The notes under the pieces: generated by a model | Told to the model about the DNA's origin: nothing | The model's input: the letters and a program-made list of their open reading frames with translations, nothing else | The model's database searches: none | Made by a program: the position numbers and the translations under genes | NCBI GenBank assembly: GCA_036365455.1 | Contig: JAWQUS010000008.1 | Location: forward strand, 12,879,501 to 12,943,500 | DNA from: Macrosoma leucophasiata | Lineage: Eukaryota > Arthropoda > Insecta > Lepidoptera > Hedylidae | DNA length: 64,000 bases | Direction of reading: 5' to 3' | In this document: positions 1 through 11,300 of the stretch, one piece after another | Position numbering within the stretch: the stretch's first letter is position 1 | Layout: every line of letters begins with the position of its first letter

Positions 1-707
1 AAAAACATTCTTGATATATTATAAGCGTCAAGAGGCGCTAGAGGTGTCCACACTGGACTCGTGTGCAGAGAATATGTATTTATATGGCATGGGTCTCGCG
101 TGGTAGCCTCGCGAACCAAATACTTGGTCTGTGTGGACGTGCCTCGGTGATGTTTGGGCCTTGGGGGGGGGCACGGTGCCTTGGCCGAGCGTGCCTCAGA
201 GTCCAGCGCGGTCAATGAGCCATTCGTTGGCTGTTAGTAAAAGGGGCTCAAAGATGCCTCAGGGTGCGACGCATGTTCGTTTGATGTGACAGTAACTTAA
301 TTTTAAATTTCGATTTTTGTCTTTTTATTTACAGAAGTTTGTCAGTATAGGACTCGTTTTATTTCTTTAATCTGAGTGGTCGCTAGTGTCGCCACCATGT
401 TAGATGAATCAGAATAATTAAAGTCTAACTATAGTCCGGTCATATAGTACTGAGTCTCTTAATATTTGACAGAACTCACTTCTTGAGCCGAAGATCACGC
501 TTTCTCGATACTAAACGACATCTTAAACCCGAGTTCTAGGACTGAGATCTGTTTATTAATTAGGGCGTTAGTATTCACTAACCTGGATTATTATTTTGTA
601 CTCTGTTAGCCAGTATCATTGAGACTCTTGACCTGAATGCAAAATAGTATGCGCTACACTACACACACATGGGCCTTACGAACAACCTAGATTTAAATTC
701 AACTTAC

Positions 708-825
708 CAAGGAATATATTTCAAAGGCAACAATTCAAATTGGCCGGTATTGCAGCCCAGAACAGAGAGAATGTTGGAAGGAAGTGTTGAAATTGAAACG
801 TCCATTTGCCGTTTGGAGGGGCCTA
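708..825 (-). other. Candidate exon fragment, minus strand
   Basis: A minus frame, GPSKRQMDVSISTLPSNILS to LLPLKYIPW, ends at a good GTAAGT donor; the acceptor (GATAG) is poor. It could be a downstream piece of the minus-strand gene or of another gene, or a relic. Confidence 0.2.
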
Positions 826-1120
826 CTATCATGTTTGTTAGTTTAGTTCCGTATTTTTGACGATTATTAAGACATGACATTATAATTTGTGTACAGTTCA
901 CAGTAAACTTGTTTTGTGAGACGTGTAGGAAATAGGAAATACTTTTAATATGTACCTTCTACAAAAAAATATCAGATCTCATACAGAGCCAAGGTCCTAA
1001 CTTTACACGCTCTTACTCAACCTGTCTGTACAATCTATTGGTCTTAATGATTATTTTTTAAACGAAAGAGCATTTCATTTAAACGAACTAAAAAAATACT
1101 TTATTTTTACAAACATTGGA

Positions 1121-1362
1121 ATTGGTAGAGTTCCAGTGTAAGAACTCGAGGGCGTAGGCAGCACCGCATTACCTAAACAATCTGCCGCTAAATGGTAGTT
1201 CAGCACTATGCTCGGCCCCGTAATAACTTATCACAGAGACATATCAACTAAAGTCTCAGGGGTGGTATTGCATCTGCATTTTGACTGATCTTTATGTGAG
1301 TGTCTATAGGTTACAGTCATCACTTAGCATCAATGTGAACAGCATGCGTGTTTGCCACTCTG
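1121..1362 (+). repeat. Repeat A copy
   Basis: Repeat A is a ~290-bp dispersed element that begins TGGTGGTAGAGCTCCAGTG and ends ATCAATGTGAACTGCATGC plus TTGTTTGCCAC. Its short ends are inverted (GGTGGTA / GGTGGCA), which suggests a MITE. This copy is nearly full length. Confidence 0.7.
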
Positions 1363-3269
1363 ATTAAATAAGAATAAAATTAAGCATTTAGTGTTTTTTG
1401 AAATCGGCTCGTAAGCAAAATAATTAGGAATCAGTAAAAATCTTATTGTGTGCGCAGCGCTCGCTAAAATCAAATACAAGAATGTACCTAAAGCTATATG
1501 GTCGAGAGACCTTAGTTTGAGTTGGGTCCCGAGCTGGTTGGCGTGCATGTGTTCCGCACGCCACTAGCAGCGTGGCCGGGAGCCAAAGGGCTCTCCTTTG
1601 TGAATTGGGATCGATTGTAATCGTGGATGTATGCTAAAGCGTTCCCGTGACACCGCCACCACAATTAGGGCGGACGAGTCAGAAAACCTAGGGAGTTTTT
1701 AGTGGGTAAACGGTTTTGTCTTCCCGGAGTCCCACATAACCCACCCCTCTCCCCACGGCTTGGTATACGTAACGCATTACTTCCCTTGTTAAAAAAAGTT
1801 AGGCAGCAGTGTCAATTCTACCTTCAAGTACCTACTAGCACAAACCTCGTGAGTTAAGTTTATTAGTAACTATTCAGTTAAATAATAAAAAATATGTTAT
1901 TGACGCTGCATCCAGCAATAGCAGAGGTGCTTATCCTGGTTTTGTTGAAACGTCGAACTAAGTTAATAAATAACACCCGCACCGACGTGCACGTGAATCA
2001 CAATGCGTTATTGATTAGCTCGGCTGCCCATATTCAAATGGATCACATTGCAGACACAACACATCAATCTAACAAATACTAAAAATAATGATGAATAACG
2101 CAATGAACTACGAAGTTCAAACATCACCTTAGTATAACATTTTTAAGTGAAACAAAGCAATTTGTACACATTAACTTAACAAGCTAAGGACATATTACAA
2201 TTCAATTTAAAATTGTAGTCTCTCATTTTATCTGTTCGATTAATATTTTGTAATAATTACCTATATCTTCTATTTCTGTAATTAATTCAATATTAATGAC
2301 ATTGCATAAAATTAAGCTTTAGGTTAAAAACTGTTTGAATAAAGTCACTTTGAAAAAAATAAGTTAGTGCGCCATTTGTATGAGAATAGTTCGTACTAAT
2401 TCCTTTTGGGAATCTTCACTACTCTATTTCTCTTTAGTTGTAGGCAGCTACAGGCAAACACATGACTTTTATCTATCTATACTTATTTTTAAAACAAAGT
2501 GCCCCGCCGCCATAGAATATGTAAAATACTACGCCGCGACTGCCTGCCTGTCTACTCGCGATAAACTCAAACATTACTGCACATACGGACATGCGATTTT
2601 CACTAAGAGATAAAGTAATTCCTGGGAATTAAATTCTGATTCTTGTGTATAATTTGTTAAAGTTTTGTGTAAATTGGTTGGAAAATATCTAACGATAAAT
2701 GTTGGAGACGTCGGAAAAAATCAAGCCGCATGGGAGCTTTCATCGAAGTCGCTGCATAAATCTTTTGAGATAGGTATCACAAAACAAAGTATGGTGGAAT
2801 ATTATCTCTTTGGTAGATCGAGATCATAAAGGTCCGCGATGGCATATAGGTATTTATATTTTATGGATAGCTAAGGGAGCGCCCATAAATTACGTGGCGT
2901 TTTTTTTTAATTTTCTTCCCATCTGGCGAGATGTTGTGAGATTTTATTCAACCCCCTCCCCCATCCCCCAATCTCACGTGAGACTAGTAATCAATATTGC
3001 TGAGAGTTTTAAGTGTAATAAATATTTAACAATAAAATACTCAAATCATAACTACTGCGATTAAAAAAGAATATCTATCTACTCTAATTCGGTCCATGGA
3101 GAATCATGCGCAGACCGCGCAAGAGAGACTGTTGTAACCAACATGCCCCTATATATAGCTTTTCAATAAAATCATCTACTCCTTCAACTTCTTTCTGATC
3201 TAGCCACTCTAAGCCGTTGGTGCTTGCACACAGTAACTCATTAGTACGTCTTGTGACAATCCGTGAGGG

Positions 3270-4015
3270 CCGTCAATCCGCGCGCTCCGCATGGTGCCCA
3301 CAGTGAATCATGTGGTGCAGCAGGCGGCTGCTGCGCGCTCAATGCTGCGCCCGGTATTGCAATCACGACTGCCGCTCTGGACCAAAATCCGGCTATTTAA
3401 AACCTATGTCCGCTCGAGGCTGACGTACGCTGCACCTGCATGGTATGCTTTATGCTCCGCTGCGCAGCGACGTCGGCTTCAGGCTCAGCAGAACGTGTCT
3501 CTCCGGCTGATCTCGCGGGGAGGTACGTGCGCAACGACGTCATCGCCCGGGACCTAGGGGTTGAGTCCGTGGAGGAATTTGTGGTCCGTCTAGCGCGTCG
3601 AATGTTCGACCGCGCGGACAATGGACCCACGAACATCTCCGCGGATTCGCCCCTCTCCACAGCCGTCCACCCGAGGGTCGTCCGTTGCCGCGCGAGATCC
3701 TCCCTCCTGCATCACCGGGAGCACGTCGAGCCGATGTCGCTCACCCCATCCCCCCCGGTGGCCCCGATCCCTCGGATCACGGTGAGAACCGCACAGACGT
3801 ACATATACACAGACACACACGCCCAGCCTGACAGGCCACACCCACCAGAACATTACTGGGAGGGTTCGAGCCCCAACCACCGATTGGGATCATGCCCCGG
3901 TCGAGGACCGGAGTTGTCGTCCGGGATCGCGGCCGCGCTGCCCGGCTTAGACCAGAGTGATGGCGCGGACGTGTGGCCCCTGACAATAGGAAATTTACAT
4001 TTATTCAACCAATTG
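3270..4015 (+). mobile_element. Jockey-type LINE 3' end (RT thumb and tail), frame-shifted
   Basis: The frame at 3291 reads PLWTKIRLFKTYVRSRLTYA then APAWYAL, typical of the C-terminal part of jockey-clade reverse transcriptases. Near 3500-3520 the frame shifts and continues as GRYVRNDVIARDLGVES and FVVRLARRMFDRAD. The stretch is much more GC-rich than the surroundings, as expected of an inserted retroelement. After about 3780 it becomes 3' tail sequence ending near an A-rich run at 4060-4140. Confidence 0.75.
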
Positions 4016-4380
4016 TAAGCGGCATGCGGGGGAATAGCTGAGGGGATGAAAAGAATATGCCCATAAAAAAAGAGAAAAAATATAATAAGGAAAACAAAAA
4101 AAAAAATTACATATAAATTAAAAAAAAAAGCGGTTTAAAAAAATATATTACAGCGAGTTTTCCCTGCATGCCACCATCCCCCCAATTGGACCACGCCCCC
4201 GACGCTTCGGGAGCAGATAGGCCCGGGGTTGCACCTCGACCCCCGAACCATCCCCTTCCTCTGTTACGCTTCACGTGCGGAGGGAGGGATGATGATTATT
4301 AGTAGTAGAGGGTCGCACTTTGCGGAACATACGCGTTTGCTTAGCCGGTGCAATGTGGGCTGCTCGCCTGTGCTCTGCAG

Positions 4381-4467
4381 ATCTTGTGATAGGTGCAAAG
4401 TAAATACCGCATGTACCTACTGCAGCAATCTTAAGCATGTAAAATGTGGATTAAATGGACCAAAACA
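4381..4467 (+). other. Candidate Cys-rich exon (CXXC-like)
   Basis: The segment follows a strong acceptor (CTCGCCTGTGCTCTGCAG) and ends at a possible GTATAT donor. It encodes SCDRCKVNTACTYCSNLK then HVKCGLNGPK, a Cys pattern reminiscent of CXXC zinc fingers but with one pair missing. No neighbouring exon could be joined, so it may be a gene fragment or chance. Confidence 0.25.
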
Positions 4468-4835
4468 GTATATATTTTTTTGTTTTTATCAGAAAAATAA
4501 TTGCGTGATATTTGCAAAATCAGTTTTTATACTGCATCTATGGACGCGCGCGGCCGACGACAGTCGTAGGCCGCGATCGATCGCAACCCACGGAATTGCT
4601 GCACCTTTATAGTTTCGCCATGTCCATCTGTCTGTCTGTCCGCGGTTTAGCGCAAAACTATTGGTACTAGAGACTTGAAATTTGGCACAAGCATACACCT
4701 TAATCACGCCGACAAAGTGGTAGAATAAAAACATGAAAAATGAAATTATTTAGAATACCTCCACTACGTGTAACGCGCGGATTTTTTTTTTATTTTTCGT
4801 ATTCTATATAGGATTTCGAGGATTTCCGCCTTGTC

Positions 4836-5240
4836 GTGGCGGAGGGGGGTGGGGGCTTAGTAGTCGGTGGTTGTCTCCAAACCGGCGGAGCTAAGAGTGA
4901 CCCAGCGACGAATCGGCATTTGGCATGGCTCTGTCCGCCACTTGCTGTTGTCGTGAGGAGACGGCTGGGGAAGAGGTGTACTGGTATATCGTTGGTCCTG
5001 AACCCAAGAGGGGTGGCGGCTGAGGGTCAAACGCCTTTGACGCTCCCGCTCCCTTGGGCCGAGCTGTGTGCCCGACCTCCTCCACTCAGACGTTGTGAGA
5101 CGTCTGGTGTTGTAAGTGGTCAGGACAGGGACCTTTGGGTGTCCGACTACGGGTTGTCCGTCGCCTGAATGGAGAGGTCCTGTGCTGGCTGGCGTGCCGG
5201 TACTCAGCACGTAACTCACTCTACTCATTTGTCAAGAGGC
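4836..5240 (+). repeat. GC-rich block, probably retroelement-derived
   Basis: About 400 bases much richer in GC than the flanks, starting CTTGTCGTGGCGGAGGGGGG. Open frames on both strands (4836-5168, 5228-4857) reflect base composition and show no domain. A LINE leader or tail is my best guess. Confidence 0.4.
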
Positions 5241-5320
5241 CGCCATTTTGACTCATAAACAAATAAGCGTTTTGTTCGGCGCCTCTGTCGGTAATGCAAC
5301 CATTTTACGATACAATCAAA

Positions 5321-5392
5321 TTAGTTTGAATATTTCATGAAGTGGGCGGGCGTGTGACCTACCATATCGACGAACGATTTCTCATCATTAAC
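5321..5392 (-). CDS. ODAD3: Possible ODAD3-like terminal exon
   Basis: A GTCTTGGCCAG acceptor precedes 5392. Joined to exon 9 at its GTAATG donor, the reading meets TAA at 5390-5388 at once, so the protein would end EGG. In the other frame the segment reads VNDEKSFVDMVGHTPAHFMK and three more residues before a stop at 5321. That frame would need a phase-0 donor in exon 9, for example a weak GTAGTC. Both readings end translation here; which is used is not resolved. Confidence 0.3.
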   Translation of the reverse strand, partial: VNDEKSFVDMVGHTPAHFMKYSN

Positions 5393-8300
5393 CTGGCCAA
5401 GACACATCTTAATATGACCAATAGACAGTGAACATTTCATTAAAACTTATTTCATGAAATTTTCAATGTTTTTACAATGTTTACGATAGGGCTAAGACAC
5501 ATCCTTATGCAGACAAGTTTAGATTTTTTTTATAATGAACTAAATGAGTAACATTACCTCCTTCGGCGACTACTTCATCTTTGTAGGAGTCCCTCATGGA
5601 CCGTGCTAGTATGTTGTGGTAGAAGAGATTAGCGTGGGTCCGCACCTCCTGCGTCACCTCCATCTTGGACATCGCTTGCATCAACACGGTGAGCTTTTGA
5701 CGAGCGTTCAGTACCAACTTATCAACTGTACAAATATTTAATTATGAGTAAGTTTAAATACAGGGTGATAAGTAGAACAAACTACGTACCTCTACTGACA
5801 AAAAGTCTTCAGTGATTTACATATATCGGTACCAAATGTTAAAAAAATATATATTATTTATAGTTTGTGATCAATTATTTCACAACATCCAACAGGCTTA
5901 TGCACTGTGCATATGCATACAACTAAGAGAACGTTGTTATTCACGCCCAGATGATCACATTGTAAACACATGTCCTCTTTTGCACCCCGGCCCTGTGTTC
6001 GTTATGAATATACAAACAGATTTGCAGTAGAAAATATCTCAAGAATACATAAATTTAAGATTATTTTTCTAATACGGCAAGAAGTTTACTGCAGGTTTTA
6101 CAAGCAGTTCCAGTGACGGAGCTCACAGGCGTAGGCGCCATCGCCTTGCCTAATTTCCTTGACGCTAAATGGTAGTGTACAGCACTATCGTGTTCCAGTC
6201 AAGTGGTTATCTATGACCCTGTAATTTCCGGCAAAGAGGCATAATACCTTAGGCTACATGGAAATCTATGGTTCCATGTAGATCTTTGTAAGCTACAGTA
6301 TTACGTGTCGGTGAAGTTCCGTTTTCAGTAAGTACATTTTTCAGTTAGGTACTTAATTTCGTATGTATTTTGTTCACACGTAAGGACTGATATACGAGAT
6401 GTAGTAATAGGTAAAGGTAGTTTTGAAAGAGACAACGCTTTACAGAGGCTGAATTACACGAAATCTCTTTCCTAAAATCGATGTGCAATATTTCTTGGAG
6501 GATACTGTACCTGTTGATGATTTTCAGTAGGTAGGTAAGTTTAATTTCTGAGAACTTAATGAGGTACCATCCACGGAGTAATATGTTACATAAAATGCAT
6601 GTAAATTAATTTATCGAGTTTTGAGTGCAACAATATTATTTATATTCTTAAAAAAGAAGTAATATGTAGTTAAGAAGTAGATTTCCTTTTTTCCTTTTAT
6701 TGAATTACGGATACAACAATTCTCCTGAGTCATCTCACCTACCAAAGAGCAACACGGGCCACCGGCCGCGGCGGACCGGAGGGGAGACCAAATGATCCTA
6801 TGCCTGTCGCCCAGATATTTAAATGTGTACGTGAAATTGTTTATGTATTTTGTTAAAGTCAAGGTGTGAGTTTCGAAGTAATAGACGATTTTTGTAGTGT
6901 GAGTGTGTGTCACACGTATTTCCCCCCGCAAAAAATGACAGACTGTTTTGCATCGGTAATTAACGCTATGGCTACTCCCATCCGGGCCGCCGCGACCGGG
7001 TGGTGCTCTATGTCACTTACAAACCAATATATTATCTAGCGCAGGTCAAACAAGATATTTCGAGCAGAATGCAATCATCCACTTCGTTATTTAACATTTA
7101 TGTTACTTATACATATATCAAAAGTAAAAACATGTGTTCTAACAATCAGCTTCAAGTTCCGGAACCGGTTGCAAGATGTCATCTAACGCGTACTGGGCCG
7201 CCGTTGGTGCGTCTCCATACGGTCTGGGTACAATCGGTGCACCTATAAATGAATTAATATCATTAATAATAAACTTTATAAATTAAGCGATATATCTCTG
7301 TAGACTTAAGACGATACTTTCCGTTTTGGTTTCTTTGTTACCTGCCAACAAAAGTACCTATCATTTTGTATCTAATAGCAACTGCAATGAATATGCATCA
7401 CAATAGTGTATTGCAATAAATACATAGAAACTATAACAAAAAATAAACTGTTAGCTTGTACACGTTAGAAGACATGTCATGCACAACCATAGAGCAACAC
7501 GGGTCACCGGCCACTCCGGACCTTTCCCTTCTGTCAAAGTACAAGCCCAAATAGTCCTATGCGTAAATAAAAACTAGTTGCAGCCGGACTGCTCATTAGA
7601 CTAAATCTAGTTGTGCGACTGAACTGACGTCCTAAAAATGCCCATTTGCTCTGTATTTTTGCTTTAAAAAGAAATCTGACACATAAAGTTTCTAAAAAGA
7701 TAGCGTTACCTTCCATATGTAAGTAATTTTTAATATCTAATAAAACTGTTATTTGATTCTTTAAAACTAAATAATGCGATAATATCGGCAGTCTTGTTTC
7801 GGACTGATTGAAACAACACAATCGGGCGGACTGATAGGTATACCTTATACGATACGCGGATCGGTCGAGCGACTGATCAGAGTTTGTTTTCGAGAAGCCG
7901 CTGTCGCCTAGATGTTTAAATGTGTGTGTGAAATTGTGTGTATGTATTTTGTTAAAGTCGATGTGTGAGTTTCGTAGAAATAGACGATTTGTATCGTGTG
8001 TGCGTCACACAAATTTCCCTCCGGCAAAAATGACAGATAGTTTTGCATCGGTAATTGACACTATGGCCCGTGTTAATCTATGTGCATAACCTTGCGCATA
8101 TATAACCATACATAATAAATAAATAATATTAATACTCTCTTTATTGTACACAATAGATAACAATTACGAAAAAACAATTAGGACATAATATTATAGTACA
8201 ACAGGCGGCCTTATTGCTAACAGCGATTTCTTCCAGGCAACCTTACATGTAAAGAAACAAATTCAGGAAGTAGTAGGGGTGTACAACATAAACAAAAATT

Positions 8301-11300
8301 TTATAATAAATATATAATAATAATAAAGGGGGCAGAGCAGCGGCGAGCTGTTGGTGTGTAGCAACACCACCCACTACCATCATCTCGAGTTCTTCCGAGA
8401 GAACTGGGCTCCGCCTCGTCCGCCACACAGAGGTACGGCCGGACAGAGCCTTCATTGCCTTCATTGGCCGGTCTGAGTAATGTGCTAGAGGTATGGCATT
8501 TGGAGATATTTGGATAATAGGCTGTTGTCTAAATTTCTGCAAGAGCCATACACTCGGGTGTAGAAGTGTCTAAAGGCATAATAGCGGGGAAGCCCGCTCC
8601 GAACTTGAGATTACTCGCTCGTGATGGTGAAACCGGAGCCACACCTCTCGACACCCTCAGCCTCTCTCAACAGTGTTGCCCCCCGTCGACCATCGGGTTA
8701 GCTGTTTGGGGGCCCACCAAGGAGAGGCGAGTCACCACCTGCCTAAAGTAGGATTCGATAATATGAGATGTTGAATATAGGCAGGTGCCGGATCTCACTC
8801 CATAGGCCCAGCCAGCTAGTCCCCCCAGTTCACCCACATAGACCAAAGTTTGACGAATCACTTATCATTACAATAGTCCCATAAATTCTGCGAGATCGGT
8901 CTGTGTCGTATTAACTATTGATGCAGTCAGAGAGAGGTCCCGCCGAATACAAAGTAGATCAAAATTCTCGAAAGTCCTCTACGTGTTGGACCCCCATGTC
9001 CCCGCGCAAGCCTGACAAAGGTCCGGGGTTCAAATTGGATCCCGTGCTGACGAGAGACATAGTAAAAATAAGTATCTAATAATAATTAAACAGTAAGTGA
9101 CCTGATAAGTGAGCAAGGATAACAGAAAACTTCTTATGATGATAAATAAATCTGATAACAGTTTTCAAGGAAAGATCAACAAGAAGAATATACGCGAGAT
9201 AAATCCGAAAACTAGTTTTATTTCAATGAGTGCAGCTCGCGAAAACCTAAGGACATACTAAGAAGAAAAAGGCAGCAACGAAGGAGTTAAAGAGACAGAT
9301 AGTAAATAATAAATAAAAAAACGTGGATATTTTTATTCAAAGTCCTTTTTGTTCGAAGTGCTTGCTGCATTATAATATACTTAGTCGATTTATTTTTATC
9401 ATTGTTAACCATTTTTCTATTGTTATTAAATTATTTTTAGAATATTTATAACAGCGCAGTTTAGCTATGAAACTCTAAACTTTTAATAATTGCATTAAAT
9501 AAGGTATTTTATTTTATATAATGGCAAATTGTTTCGAGCAAGTTCTTTAAACAGAACGTTTCTGGAGTCTCAGAGTTAATAAATCCTTGAGTGTGTTGAC
9601 TGGTGGTCGCCCTTTGTGAGTGGAGTAAGCTGAAATTCTGGCGTCTGATATTGTTCGCCCTCGGCGGCTCTCAGTAAACAAGGACAAACGATTAAGTACT
9701 ACATGCAATTACTGGATCAATACCGAATTGTACATCACACAAATAAGACAATACATTATATGCATAAAGTCATTGTATGAATGTATTAATCATTCTATAA
9801 AATGGTACTATCCGGGCACTTACCACTTGATCACACGGGTATCCTATCAATATTTTAATAACGGCTGTTTCATTGATTTTGTACAAGAGGAGAGTTTCCC
9901 GACATTAGTTAATTTACGAAACAACAGCGAGTAAATTTTTGACCACACCAATGTAAATATTTAACGATATGCAACGGATAGGACGTATCTGCCTCGTCCA
10001 TCGCATAAATAAAAGTAAATTACACTTTGGTCTACGCGTAAAGTCCTGAAGTGTATCCGTTAAATCCCAACTCAGGATCATCTATTCCTTATAAAGGAAG
10101 TTTTATGACTTGAAGAACACACAATATGTGCATGTGCCATTATAAAATATGCAACGTGTAACAGGATTGAATGTAGAACCCGAAACAAGTTTGTTCAGAA
10201 TCGATAACCGAATCGATTTTAGGCATATTCGATATAGGTAGTAACATTTCGTCCCAAAATTAATTACAATTGTCTAATAAAATTATGGTCACCCATTTGG
10301 TGAACAGTCAACACAAACGAAAATGAGACTTAACGTCTATCCAAAATAAAATGCTAGTCTCAACAAGTTTATTAGAACACGTTGAGACGTGCATTTTATT
10401 ATTAATAATAATTTAATAAATAAAATAGTGAAAATGAATCTTATTACTAGCGTGTGTTAAAGGGGTACGCAGGTTACGCTACATCACATTGCCATCGACA
10501 GCGTACGTGTGTGAGTTGGTTTGTGTTTTATGTGCGGTCGTAAGTAGAGGTAGGGTAAGTATGCATAGGGTGTGCATACTGTTCGTACAAATTGAGGACA
10601 ACTTGTTTCTTAAATAAAAAATATTAAATACTTATAAGCACGTAATTTCAGTTCATGTATTATGATTATAACTTGATTTTCTGATTGAGGTGTTTATAAG
10701 AGTGTGCATTATTCCCGTTACATGTTGTATGTCATGTAGATCATATGAAATAATCGGCAATACACTATATCGTGAAACTTGATTTCGTTAACATACCAAC
10801 GCTAGAGAGTAATTGATTAATTTGTTGCAATGACGTCTTCATTTGTATTATAAGCGTGCCTTTATCGTGTAACGATTTTGTAAATATTTTCTCCTCTCGT
10901 TCTTCGGCATCCAATTCAGCGCGTAGTTTTTTTTTCTCTTGAACGTATCTGGTGAACAGGTATTTTCACAATTTAGAAACATTTCCTAGCGATTATTATT
11001 CACTTACTGGACAGAGCATGCGATTAGATAGTAAAAGTAAAATAAAATCAAATACGTATCTTGTTCCGACAACTGAACATGCATGTGTGACTTGTTTAAC
11101 TTGTTAGGTAGTTAAAGGATCATAGCAAGATTTATACACAAAAACTGAAAAAAGGTACACAGCATGGAAATATTAACCAGTGAACCTTAACAAACCTCCA
11201 AAAGATGATTTTTAATCCGGTGATATAAAATATTTTAAATACCAGAAAATGTTCCTTATTAGGTTCCCTAGATAAAATTTCTTATCCGTTTTACCATGTA

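Noticed and set aside
1..300. GC-rich stretch with GTGTCCACAC-type inverted words at 45-145
   Set aside because: Suggestive of a MITE, but the ends and target duplication could not be defined.
3397..3986. Minus-strand frames across the LINE 3' end
   Set aside because: Shadows in GC-rich LINE sequence; the plus strand carries the recognised RT motifs.
4836..5228. Overlapping frames on both strands of the GC-rich block
   Set aside because: Stop-poor because of high GC; residue content is Arg/Pro-rich with no domain.
6611..6931. 106-codon minus frame
   Set aside because: Lies across direct repeat D, with low-complexity THTHT-type content.
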